Assembly: GCA_963942565.1 (NCBI GenBank)
Contig: OZ012684.1
Location: 66,556,015-66,620,014, forward strand
DNA length: 64,000 nucleotides
From: Maea johnstoni
Lineage: Eukaryota; Annelida; Polychaeta; Spionida; Magelonidae
Reading direction: 5' to 3'
Shown here: piece by piece, positions 37,807-50,043 of the stretch
Layout of the letters: every line of letters starts with the position of its first letter
Numbering within the stretch: position 1 is the stretch's first letter
Program-made: the position numbers and the translations under genes
Notes under the pieces: generated by a model
Database searches by the model: none
The model's input: the letters and a program-made list of their open reading frames with translations, nothing else
Told to the model about the DNA's origin: nothing

Positions 37807-38485
37807 AGCCCTTCCACAGTTCTGCCAAGGGTCTACCACTAGACCCGTGGCAGAAATCAGTTGACATTTCAATTTCCACGGTCTGACCACGGATGAGCGG
37901 TATACCCATGGCAGAGGCATGGTTGACCAGCACCCAGGGGCTTAGCTGCTTATGCGTCCAGCGTGTCATTTGGACACCCAGAACACTGTTTTTTGACAGT
38001 TTGGACACCCAAAAATTTATGTCACAACTTGCTGATGATGACTTTTCTTAGAAGATAGAAGATGTAGAAGCTGTAGTGTCACTTTTATAAGACACACAAA
38101 GCAGTTACTGGCCTAAAAAAGCAACATCAGTAAATATATAGGGTTTATTTTATTAGTAGTATGTACTTTGTACCACACTTTGGACACGCAAAAGTCTATG
38201 AATCCTCTATTTGGATACCCTGTTTCCAAAAATTGGCTAAGACCATGCCATCACCAACTTTTTACCACGAATCAGCCATGTGTCTAACATGACATGTGGT
38301 TAGAAAGTGGTAGTGTTGTGACACTGTCTAGGTTATTTGGTTAGAATGTGGCGATTGAATGGTAGACCCTAGGTTATATTGGCACAAAATATTCCAATTT
38401 TTTCTCCTGTAATGCCTGCCTGGCCAATTAACCATGCCGAGTGCTAGCCACCAAAATATCTTTCATAAGTACTGTAATCATTAAG

Positions 38486-38695
38486 ATAACCCTGCTGGTG
38501 GCTAAATTGGCCAATACAAAATAATACAAACATCCTCAGAAATCACTGAAACCCTGGCAAATGGGTACTCATCTGAGAGTACGAAGCGGGAACTACCCAA
38601 TGAGTACCAACATGACAGAGTTTAGGGGTTTTTCAAATATCTTTGCATTCTTGTGCTTTGGACGAAAGTAGCATTAGCATTGGAAGGGATGTTAA
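38486..38695 (-). mobile_element. CCCTT-family MITE next to an RSK donor
   Basis: Minus-oriented copy starting TAACCCTGCTGGTGGCTAAA and ending GCATTGGAAGGGATGTTAA. It ends 13 nt from the donor of exon 38709-38867, so almost no original intron sequence remains between exon and element. Confidence 0.78.
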
Positions 38696-38708
38696 TTTTA
38701 GTACATAC

Positions 38709-38867
38709 CCCTTTATTGTGAAGGTAGTTGACAGTTCGGGTGACGGTCTGGAGGACAGCGCTTGCCTCTCTTTCTGAGAAAAATTTCTGTCGAAGAATCT
38801 TATCCAGAAGCTCACCCCCTTTCAGCAGCTCTGTTACCATGTAAACTTTCGGACCATTATTAAATAC
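38709..38867 (-). CDS. RPS6KA: RSK exon: C-kinase hinge and alpha-D/E
   Basis: 159-nt exon, 53 codons in phase 0, including [34 protein letters not shown] and NYLHNKG. The Thr of MVTEL is the gatekeeper (RSK2 Thr493). Acceptor attttctag, donor gtatgt. A TTAA-type MITE is inserted only 13 nt downstream of the donor (ends 38695). A decayed copy of the last roughly 65 bases of this exon plus donor lies in the same downstream intron at 37721-37806. Confidence 0.97.
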
Positions 38868-39269
38868 CTAGAAAATATATAAAATACATAGATTATACAT
38901 GGAAATGCACACAAATTAGAAATGTATGAAAGGGGATTTGAAATAAGGATGACTATTTGGTACACTCAGTATCATTAAGGGTTGCGAAGGGAACAGATGA
39001 ATGGCCTAGGGTTTCCAGATACCGAAAAAAATTGTATTCTTCAGAAAACCAGCTAAGCTGGTTGTAAAGCTGATGATGTTAGAAATAATAGAACTGACTA
39101 GTTTTCTTATATGACAAACATTTGCCTAATTAATTCAGTGATGTAAATTTCATCCGGAACTATAAAAGGTACAAGTGTTAAACTTACATTCATCTAAAAC
39201 AGAAAGGTTTAAAGTTATTCTAGATAAAACTACAGGAGGCTGTATACATAGTATGAAAAATTCACTTAC
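38868..39269 (-). other. RSK intron, 402 bp, nothing recognised
   Basis: Plain AT-rich intron between LRD and VFN codons with gtaagt donor and attttctag acceptor. No repeat or coding signal seen. Confidence 0.8.
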
Positions 39270-39359
39270 ATCTCTAAGTGTTATGATATTTGGGTGCTCT
39301 CCGTACCGGAGGAGAATTTCTACCTCTTCTGACGGATCCCTTTTATCTTTGTTAATCAT
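39270..39359 (-). CDS. RPS6KA: RSK exon: C-kinase alpha-C helix region
   Basis: 90-nt exon, 30 codons in phase 0: [18 protein letters not shown] then [12 protein letters not shown]. It contains the alpha-C glutamate (EVEILLR) and the HPNIITL strand of subdomains III-IV. Acceptor ttttttccag, donor gtaagt. A (TA)n tract of about 240 bp lies roughly 70 bp upstream of its acceptor. Confidence 0.97.
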
Positions 39360-39428
39360 CTGGAAAAAATAAATTAAATGTGAAATTTATTTCAGCATCT
39401 CTCTCTCTTTCTGTCCATAGATTTATAA

Positions 39429-39676
<248 letters not shown>

Positions 39677-40859
39677 TCATCTCCATCATCACCTGGGACA
39701 TTTTCTATAGCGAGAGGCAACATAGATCTAAGGTAATGATATATAGATATAGAGATATGCTTTGATGATAAGAGAAGATGGATGTGTGCAATTCTCCTAA
39801 GGCTGACATCAAGAGCGTTGTGATCCATCATGTCATATAGCTTAATCAAAACATAAAACAGGCATATCAGAACATAACACAGTGCCCTTTATGGTGCATT
39901 TATGGGGTAATTCACCTAATACCTCTCAACCTCAATTAAGCTTTAATAATTGATGTATCTTGCCCATGAATATGATTATAGAGATGGAGTCATTAAAATG
40001 TCCACATATATGGGGTGGTCTTGAGACAAAATGCTATATTTATTGCATAACAATAGGAAAATTAATAGACACACTCATGAATTAGTCACTCACCATATAT
40101 GATGAATGTGCTTTAATACTGATTTATAAGTGACATTAGGTACCTATTTGACCCAATGGTGCTCAAAGGGCACAGATGGTCAGATGATCAGACCTTGATG
40201 AAACACGACAAGTTCAAGGCATAATTGACCAGATGTATGTATTACCTTAAAGCTGACATCCCAAATTAAATTGGGGCAAATCTAAGGATAACAAAGGTCT
40301 CCCCTGTACCTGGCAGCTATATTAATTTAATGTAAGTTACAGGGGAGCAGACTGCTATTTAAGGAGGGACAATTACAGCCTTTTCTTTAATTGGAACTCT
40401 GTGTGCAGGACAGGCAATATAGGATACCTGCTGTTTGTGGTCCATACGGCGGTCTAGCCAAAGTTGTTGACCTCTAAAATAGAGGATAAGTGCTGCACGT
40501 CTCCCTTTATATTCTCCCTTCACTTACTTCAAACCAATATGATGGCCAAGTATGGGAGATCGCTTGGTTATCTTTTGATACCCTTGATTTAAAGTGGCAG
40601 GTCAGCTTTAAGGGGAACAAATGCCTTTTAAAAACTGCTCAGATGCAGATGGATTTTGTTTATGTCCGAATTATTCTGGTTTAGTACTTGCCTCTAAATA
40701 TTTCACAACATAGAATACATATATGAAAGTGATTTGCACATATTTTGAAGGACTGATTTTCCTGAACTATCCAAGAAACTCATATCCTTGCATTAAGAAT
40801 ATATTTGCATTTCTATTATATACATGAAATAAAGATATACATAATATACATATACAAAT

Positions 40860-40861
40860 AC

Positions 40862-40927
<66 letters not shown>

Positions 40928-40948
40928 TATATATATATATATATATAC

Positions 40949-41041
<93 letters not shown>
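40860..41041. repeat. (TA)n microsatellite, about 180 bp
   Basis: TA tract with ACATTATA interruptions near 40924 and 40948. It begins about 50 bp downstream of the donor of exon 41094-41168. Confidence 0.97.
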
Positions 41042-41046
<5 letters not shown>

Positions 41047-41093
41047 CCTTTTGAAATGGATAATATGACAAAAAGTTTTCTATAAAAACACAC

Positions 41094-41168
41094 CTTAACT
41101 GCATATTCCCTTCCTGTTGCTTTATGCACACAGCGTTTGCATACAGAATACGATCCCACGCCAATATC
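41094..41168 (-). CDS. RPS6KA: RSK exon: C-kinase glycine loop and catalytic lysine
   Basis: 75-nt exon, 25 codons in phase 0: [19 protein letters not shown] then REYAVK. It carries the glycine-rich loop (GVGSYSV), the loop cysteine equivalent to RSK2 Cys436, and the ATP-binding Lys of AVK (RSK2 Lys451). Acceptor gattacag, donor gtgtgt. A (TA)n tract of about 180 bp starts some 50 bp downstream of the donor. Confidence 0.97.
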
Positions 41169-41970
<802 letters not shown>

Positions 41971-42021
41971 TTCTTTTAGGTCATATTCATCTGTGATTGG
42001 TCGCTTTTTCACACCGGGAAG
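41971..42021 (-). CDS. RPS6KA: RSK exon: start of C-terminal kinase
   Basis: 51-nt exon, 17 codons (LPGVKKRPITDEYDLKE), phase 0 on both sides. The TDEYDLKE end matches the FTDGYEVKE stretch that leads into the C-terminal kinase glycine loop in vertebrate RSKs; the first half is not conserved. Acceptor tttttgcag, donor gtgagt. It is flanked on both sides by introns with long (TA)n tracts. Confidence 0.9.
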
Positions 42022-42193
42022 CTGCAAAAATCAAGCAGAGTGATGTCCCATGCATAAGAAATAGAAATCATAGTATTCCGATAAGCAATCAATAAAACAC
42101 TTGCCATTGTTCAGAACTTGCCCAAACCAAAAAGGTGTCTTTGCAGATCAACTTCATTTATAAAGGCACACATGCAATTTTGTATAAATTATG

Positions 42194-42352
<159 letters not shown>

Positions 42353-42709
42353 CTCTGTGTTTGTGTATATGCATGTGTGTTTTTGTCTGTGTGTCGATCA
42401 AACCTTACAACCAACAAGTATCTTTCTGATATTTTGAAAATTCTTGCTTTGAATGAATTTTTTCATAATGTCATAAGATCTAGACAACAATATTCTAAGC
42501 ATGAATAGGAAAGGTTTACTAGAATATATACTACGTATGTCAGAGAACATTTGCCCATTTTTGGTGCACTTACAACAAACTCCCACATTCTCTTTTTTCA
42601 TCAAAATATGGAAATATCAAGATCAATAATTACCAAAAATAAATTTCACCCTTGATTCTGTGTGGGAATATGTTGATATGTTTTGCCTTAGATTACAGAG
42701 GGGGATTTC

Positions 42710-42742
42710 AATCATCAAAGTCCTGTGCTGGCTTTGATGATT
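42710..42742. promoter_or_regulatory. Head-to-head TCF/LEF-like sites
   Basis: AATCATCAAAG, 11-bp spacer, CTTTGATGATT: a perfect 11-bp inverted repeat in which each arm contains the TCF/LEF core ATCAAAG. It lies in a unique, less AT-rich part of the intron (42640-43200). Binding is inferred from motif alone. Confidence 0.4.
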
Positions 42743-43561
42743 CTTTTGGCAATAAAAGGCAGACTTTGAGGCTCCATCCCGCTATTGTAGATGTGCTCGT
42801 CTCATTTCCTCCCACCAGCATCATCCAACAAGTGAGAGGGTGTAATTGAAGACCGCCGCTGACAGATGCAGTCAATACCTCACAACGACACAGCACACTC
42901 GTGATCAAGCTACACTGAACAGCATGGTGAAACAACAGGTTCATTGCACCGCCTAACTCCTAATTGAATGCCCACTTCAAATATCCTTCAAACAGCAGGC
43001 AATTCTATTGCAAAGTCGTCTTTGTGCAGTGTTTCAAATCATGAATGCGAAACTGACACTAAATTCTATGCATCAATTTCAGAACTGATCCATCAATCTT
43101 GTGCACCAGGAAGTGCATTCTTGCCCAGAGTGAAATTGGTACAATTAATAAACTATCCCTGCCAGCTTCGCCAATAGTTATTGAATAGTCTCTTTTCTTA
43201 TGCTTCGTAGGAATGCACTTGACACTGGGGAATATATGAATAGCAAAGTGGTTGTGAATGTAAGTGTAAATCTATGTGGATACGGATGTGTATTGTTATG
43301 TATGTGTTTGGTAGGAAATATTAGTATATCCTGTCAATCTTGTCATATATCAGAGGATGCTAAACACTACATTTTTAAGAAATATGCAAATAGCATTATA
43401 AAAGTATATATTATGAATCGATCTTTAACAAATTAGAGTAAACTTGAAAAGAAGTGTTATATTGTCCAATTATTGCTATCGTCTAGTCACAATTTTAGTC
43501 AATCACAGCAACAGTCATAAGTGTTAAATGAGGTAAAAATGCATATACACTATGTATATTC

Positions 43562-43770
43562 TTAACCCTTGTGCTGCTGGTGGCTAATTTAGTCAATAGC
43601 AAATTATGAGAAAAGGCTGAAAAATTATGGAAACCCTGGTATGTGTACTCATCTGATAAGACTCAGCAAGAGCTTTCCTTTGAATGCCCACAAGGCAGGG
43701 TTTTAAAGTTTTTCGGAACTTTGTGTTCTTGTGCCTTTGATGAAAGTAGCTTCAGCATTGAAAGGGTCAA
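43562..43770 (-). mobile_element. CCCTT-family MITE
   Basis: Starts TTAACCCTTGTGCTGCTGGT and ends CTTCAGCATTGAAAGGGTCAA; the far TTAA has decayed to TCAA. Confidence 0.78.
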
Positions 43771-44067
43771 AACGAAGAAGACAGGGGCTGTGGTTTTTGA
43801 ACATAAATGCAGCTATATGATAACTATCTCTTACAATCATAACCATGATTTCAAGGAATTATAATTTAACATTTGCCAGTGCCATTTTGGAGGTAATCCT
43901 TGAAATGTATAGTATGGAGAACTAATGGGTTAAAATAACTGGGTTTTGAGATTTGGACAACTGGCCACACACAAATGGAAGCAAAATGTGAGATCTTATC
44001 CTTGGGCAGTTACTGCCAGTTAGGGTTATTTCTTTGTATTTACATCCATGGAAAAGCAGTTTAATAT

Positions 44068-44281
44068 TTAACCCTTATCCTGCTGGTGGCTAATTTAGCC
44101 ATTACAAAGTAATGCGAAAAAACATGAAAGATGACCAAAACCCTGGCACATGGGTACTCATCTGACAGTACTCATCGAGAGCTTTCCAATGAATACCAAC
44201 ATGACAGTGTTTAAATGGTTTTCAAAAATCTTTGCATCCTTGCGCTTTGGACGATAGTAGCCTCAGCATTGGAAGGGTTAA
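44068..44281 (-). mobile_element. CCCTT-family MITE with both TTAA ends
   Basis: 214-bp copy starting TTAACCCTTATCCTGCTGGT and ending CTCAGCATTGGAAGGGTTAA. Best preserved copy, useful as a family reference. Confidence 0.85.
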
Positions 44282-45119
44282 ATGTTTCAGCCAAAGAACA
44301 GGTCTTGGGCTATAGCATGCAACCGAGCTGTGACAAACAAGAAGGGTTTTGAGAAAGATGTTTTCACACCCACATGTACAATGGCAGCGAGTGTGGGAAG
44401 GATATTATCCCATTACGCCAATGACAGTGGAAAAAGGTAGTTGAGACGTTATTGAAAGTGTCATAACAATGGTATTGATGGAGAAATGTTTGAAATTGAC
44501 ACCCACTGGGAGGTGCCATTCAGGTATGATAAAAGGGGTTGAATTTAATGAGAGAGATAGCTAACACATCCATATCTTCCATTACTAGCAATCTACTCGC
44601 ATGATTACTACCCTTAAGGCTTCTACACAAAGACCATAACACACTTATTGCAAGTTAAGCCTGTTTTTCCACCAAAAAATCCATTTACAGCCATATCACA
44701 TGCATATAGCCTCTAGTTCAAACTAAGCACCATTTTAGACAACATAATGTTCAATTATCTATCTTTTTACTAAAATGATGTTCCTGGTGGGTGGTGAATA
44801 AAATGGACCCATTTGAATATGCAACCTACATGTATGAAATAGAGGTATGAGGAAATTCATAAAAATTGAATGCTCATTTCCCAATTAGCAGCAAATTTTT
44901 AAACAATTCCATATCCAACAAAATGAGCTTGATGTTTAGGCGTTCGCATTCATTTGTAACAATACAGGAATTGCATTTCAAAATCCATACCAATCTTTCC
45001 TTAAATCTTTTCAAAAAAAGGTTTATATCATAGAGATATATGCAAAGTAGCCATAGGCATTTTCAAGCATGCGCTTCCAGGATCAGTAGGTTGAGTGATG
45101 AATTATTTAATCCAATAAT

Positions 45120-45331
45120 ACTTAAGCGTTCCACCAGAAATTGTCGTCTGGATCTAAGATACTTTTGACTGAAACCCTTGAATTGAGGATAATTTTACTA
45201 AATATTTGAAGGAAAGTTGTTGGTGATGTTCTGATCAGCATTTCTCTTTCAAATATTTTGCCAGTCATGCTTTAAGAAGAAAGATTTCATCAAAATTGTC
45301 AGGCTGGTTTTGGCTGCTGTGAGTGGGTTAA
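45120..45331 (+). mobile_element. CCCATTCATG-family MITE, diverged
   Basis: Body AATTGTCGTCTGGATCTAAG, TATTTGAAGGAAAGTTGT; right end CTGTGAGTGGGTTAA. Left border decayed. Confidence 0.6.
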
Positions 45332-45620
45332 GTAGCGGGAAGCGGTCTGTCAGCAGGGCATGGCAAAGCGCAACCAGGGAGTCTGTTACAATTCCATATT
45401 ACCCCTTTGGAAATGGATTATTAAGATTCAGAATTTCATTTACCATCTTTTTCCCTATCTAGGATAAATCATGACCAGCCTGTTGTTAATGGTGGTGAGT
45501 ACCTGAGTACATATTGAAAATCACCACCTTTAACCCCAAGTTACTGTCAACTATAGGTGTTGCAATCACTTTTCCCTGAAATTAAAATAACCAAACCTTC
45601 CTCTGATCTGCAAATAAGGT

Positions 45621-45900
45621 TTTAGCCAGGATTTAGAGACTGGGTGCCCAAATTTGGCAAATGTAAAATTTTGGGGTGTCCTATTTTTTATGGGAGATTG
45701 TAACCATGAACTTGTATTTACTCATTAATCAGGCATTAAGTCCTTACATAATGTCATGGGAATTATATTGGGGTGGTAAAACTGTTTGAAATTGACATTT
45801 TAAGAAATTACTCTCCAAAGTTTTTGGGTGTCCTGAGGGGTGGATTTTGAGGGTTTGGGTGGACATCCAAAAGATGCCCAGATGCCCTGCTGGCTAAGAC
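45621..45900 (+). mobile_element. Interspersed GGTGTCC-type repeat
   Basis: Copy with ends TTTAGCCAGGATTTAGAGAC and GATGCCCTGCTGGCTAAGAC; inverted TTAGCCAG termini are visible. Inside: TTTTGGGTGTCCTGAGGGGT. Confidence 0.72.
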
Positions 45901-46318
45901 TGCCTGCTCTTGCCACCATTTCCCTGCCCTATGGAATCTGTGAACCCATTAATACTCAAGATGTCCTCTAACATGGTTGTCTGGATCTATGGTACTTTTG
46001 ATAATAACTTAGGAATTAAGAACGATTTCACAAAACATTTGACGGAGATTCACTGTTGACGTTCTGAATAACATTTCTCCTTCAATCAGTTTCCCAACCT
46101 TGCTTTTGCCTGCAACAATTCATCGAATATTTCAGGCTGTTTTTGGCAGTTAAGAAATGAAGAATGATTTTGCAAAATATTTGAAAATATTTGAAGGGTT
46201 TTGCTATTGACATTCTGAATGACATTTCTCCTTCAATCATTTTCCCAACCCTGCTTTTGCCAGCAATTATGTCAGGTTGAGAGCATTATTATAAATGTGT
46301 TTGATGATTGATGCCTAC

Positions 46319-46458
46319 CCTGGCTAAGTTCTTGTTATCTGATGTTTTGGGAGGCTGCTGCTGTTCGGCGGCATGCTGGTCGAGCAGGATGGGTGCGATA
46401 TAGCTGAAGCCTCGGAAGAGCTCGTGAGCCGTAGCACTGGGAGGAATACCTGGGGAAT
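46319..46458 (-). CDS. RPS6KA: RSK exon: linker with turn and hydrophobic motif phosphosites
   Basis: 140-nt exon encoding [20 protein letters not shown] followed by a less conserved linker with QQQPPK and ending NKNLAR. SP matches RSK1 Ser363 and FRGFS matches the hydrophobic motif Ser380, which the C-kinase phosphorylates to create the PDK1 docking site. The acceptor is catttttcag. The donor could be read as AG|ggtagg or AGG|gtaggc; the second keeps phase 0 with the next exon and is preferred. The second half of the exon is poorly conserved, as usual for this linker. Confidence 0.93.
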
Positions 46459-47985
46459 CTGAAAAATGAAACCAGAGAGAGAGGATAAAGCAGGCTGCAT
46501 GGCAGGACTACGACACTTGCACGCATTCATGGAAATCAAGATTTACAAGAAAAGAATTTATCTATCCATAAATTTTGGGGTCCATTACGCTAGGAATATC
46601 ATTAATTAAATAACAATGAATATGTGTTTCTTTAGAAAAAAGAGCAATGAAGGTAATACAAATATTTGTCATCCAGAGCACATCACAGTTAAGTAGGGTC
46701 GATAATGGTTCAAATAGAACTACTCCTGAAAGAGCAATGTTTTCAAATGTTATCAAAATGCAATTCTTGTTTTCACACATAATTTACCATGTGACCTAAG
46801 CTGTTGAAAGCGACGTCAAAACCAATTCCTTCCTTTCTTCCTTAGTTAAAAGTGACAACTATGGCATTGATTCACCCAATTATCTCCATGCCATTGATAT
46901 GTCAAAATGCTATAATTTACCTTGCTTTATTAACACCTGTAAGCTTATTTTAATCAGGATTCATAAGTTGCTCACAAGCCATTGTTTCCTTTGTTTATCT
47001 GCATATAACCATTATACCTTAACCAATTCATGCCTGATGCAGCCAAAAACCACCTGACTATTTTAGTCATTCAGAAATTTGTTAATTCTGCCTATATCTC
47101 AATAATGGAAATTCGCAAAGAGCCTGGACTGTAGGCTCGAGTTTCGAGTAGAAACGAGCGAAATTTCCTAGGAAATTACAGGAAACAGACATTTTTTAGG
47201 CCTAAAAATATTATCATCAATAATATTTTGAAGTTTGTACATCAGAATCATGATTGATGACTAACAGTACCAGTTTGATGGCAGTACATAAAAGGCATTT
47301 GTAGAGGAGGGTTTTGAGGAAGTTCGATAGAGCAACCAATGATATTTCCTGTATTCATAGGAGTTTCCTTAAGAGTCCTCCATAAGCTTTTGTTTACTCT
47401 GTCAAAGACCTCATAAGGCCTTGATGTGTACATTTGGCCTCGAAACCCAGCATCAAGTACTTCAGTCAACAGGACCACTGTTTGTCTTGTCTTTCTTAGA
47501 ATAAAGGCTTTATAATATTCTGAAGGACTACTCAGAATCCCCCATTCTGTGATGACTGTCTTAGGAAGAGTCTGAATCACCATAAGCCCACTCAAACCCG
47601 GAGACGCCAGCCAGCCTTACAGATAGAATCATAATAACAAACACACCGATGCAATATTATATACAGTACTAAACTCATACAGACACCTCACTTTCTTACA
47701 GTTCTACGATCACTGTCTCGGGAAGGAAATGCAAAAGAAAGGATTCCCGAAAGTTTGAAAGGATTTCCCTAAATGCTATAGAGATATCTTGCAGACAAGT
47801 AGGTCTAGTCCAGCAATAGGCATTTTCATCTAAAACCTCCCCAAAAGACCTTTAAATCAAATCAAATCATAAGGTACCAAAATCTAATCAATTCATAGGG
47901 GAAAAGAAAAAGATGTCATTGAGGTATCTTGCAGATAAGCTTAGCCAGGATTAGCATGGGGTTTTGTTCTAAAGTGAAGCAAAAA

Positions 47986-48063
47986 TAACCCTTATCCTGC
48001 TAACCACGACAATTGTTGTGGTGTGCAGCAGTGCTTATAGGTTTCACAGTAGGATAAGGGTTA
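47986..48063. mobile_element. 78-bp hairpin made of two MITE ends
   Basis: Begins TAACCCTTATCCTGCTAACC and ends CAGTAGGATAAGGGTTA: inverted repeats of about 14 bp with two mismatches near the centre. TAACCCTTATCCTGCT is identical to the right end of the CCCTT-family element at 44068. A second small palindrome, CCACGACAATTGTTGTGG, lies between. It looks like a solo-end derivative of that family. Confidence 0.65.
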
Positions 48064-49865
48064 AAATTAAATCAAAGGTCAACAAAATCTTATCAATTCT
48101 TGGGAGTACCATAACAAAGGATTTCAGAAAGTTTGTAAAGATTTCATCAAAAAGCTTTTGAGGTATCTTGAAGACATGCTAGTCAAGACCATCAAAGGGG
48201 TTTAGATCTAAAACGTACCAAAATGACCTCTAAAATGAATCAAAGGTAACCAAATCTAATCTCTTCTAAGGCTGCCATGAAAAAAGATACCTGAAAATTT
48301 GAAAAGATTTCATTTAGTGGTTTTTGAAATATCTTGCAGACAAGCTAGTCCAGGTAGAGAAACCAATAACTCTTGGTTATGACTCTCTACAAAGGTGTTG
48401 TATTACAAGTATTACCTTTATTGAGTTTTGCATCTTTCATGATGATCATATACATGTTTCTTTCATTTTTATGACATTTTTTTAAAGGTACTATGTTATT
48501 CTGCAGCATTTAATCTGTTTACAACAGATTACAATCCACGCTTAAAGCACATATTATGGTTCAAGAGCATTTTCTAAGGAAATTACCTGTTAAAACCAGC
48601 ACACGAGGAGAGTGGTGCAATTCCGTTGCATTTTATCAGTTTATAACCAATTACAAACTACTATAACAATAGCACCTGAGGGATGAAGTCAATCAAGACT
48701 GGGACAAAAATGATGGGCAGACCGTGGAAATAAAGCGGATTATGCATACTATCTTATGCTGTAGTAAAAAGGAAAAGATATTTGCTGGTGTTATTATTTG
48801 ATAGTAGTGATGTGAGAGTAGGCCTGGCGTGGTCGTAACAGACTTCTGTTCTGGCACTTATGGTTTATTAGGGGAATGAAGGAGATAGATGTAGGAGTCT
48901 TCCCTCAAGCTTCCTGTCACCACGGTAACAGCTGCAGCAGCCACCATTATTATTATTCCACCTGCTACTTTGAAAATTCCTATGCAGGGATGCAGGGGGA
49001 GGGCGGAGGTGATCAAGACCACCTCTCACTTGCCTGTTCTGGCTTTATGGCTTCTACTAAGAACATCATTAAAGTCTTTATCAAGATCTGAGGCTAAACA
49101 TGGTGTTCTCTTTGTGGTCAATATTCAATATACATGACAATATTCAAAAGGTCATGGCCTACTTATTTTGTTTTTTGAATTTTATTTTTGTTAATTAACC
49201 AGGAGTTCTCTTATTATTAAGAATTTCACAGTAATGCATAGATATGTATTAAGTTTGCACTGTGCCTGTGTCCGTTTTATCCACAGGGGAACCGCACCAT
49301 CTTTCAGGTGAAGGAAGGCCTTGTAGTGACTAACATGGTTTTCATAAGTATAAAACTGTATACTTAATGATCAGTGCCTTACCTTGCACTAGCCCCCATT
49401 CAGAAATTATCAATCAAGGAGGTACCACCCCATCTTCAATATAAATAAAATCTAGAAAATGTCAGATATAGCTTTGGAGAGAAGATTTTTTAGGTCCTAC
49501 CCCCCCTTCATCTGTCCCTCCCACCCCCACCCCCCTACACACATACACTTGCCAGGCTGAGCAGCAGCAGCAGGAGGGGATGGTGAGGCCTAGAGTGGAT
49601 AAACCTGATTAGGAGCAGGCAGCAGCAGCAGCATTGCCACGCCTGTCACATACGCCTCCCACCCACACCTCTGAATTCACGGCCTGCAGGTGCAGGCAGG
49701 TGGAACAGAGGAAACAACAACAGCAACGCATCTCATACCCAACACCTCCCCCCATCATCCTCCCAAACACCTCAAATACAATTACTTCCACCCCTGCTAC
49801 TGCAGACAATAGCCGTACAGCTGATTGGGGAGTGTGCTTTTCATAAAATAGGCAAACTTGCATTC

Positions 49866-50043
49866 ATCCATAGCACAAGGAAGCACAGAATTTTGAAAAC
49901 CATCGATACCCTATAATGTTGGTATTGATTGGATTGCTCTTGCTGAATTCTCCTTAGATGAGTACCCATATGCCAGGGTTTCAATCATTTTTCTTTTTTT
50001 TGTATCATTTTATATTGGCCAAATTAGCCACCAGCAGCATAAA
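49866..50043 (+). mobile_element. CCCTT-family MITE, partial
   Basis: Keeps GCACAAGGAAGCACAG, GAGTACCCATATGCCAGGGT and GGCCAAATTAGCCACCAGCA; both TTAA ends are lost. Confidence 0.7.

Larger units (their letters stand above)
37466..38708 (-). other. RSK intron with MITE and decayed exon-edge copy
   Basis: 1.24 kb intron. It holds a decayed duplicate of the upstream exon's 3' edge (37721-37806), a repeat with GGACACCCA motifs (about 37935-38255, related to 8590-8775), and a TTAA-type MITE that ends 13 nt from the exon donor. Confidence 0.7.

Noticed and set aside
37591-38008. Frames of 103-109 codons that could look like an extra RSK exon
   Set aside because: Similarity to the real exon is strongest in a shifted frame and identity is low; treated as a decayed edge copy.
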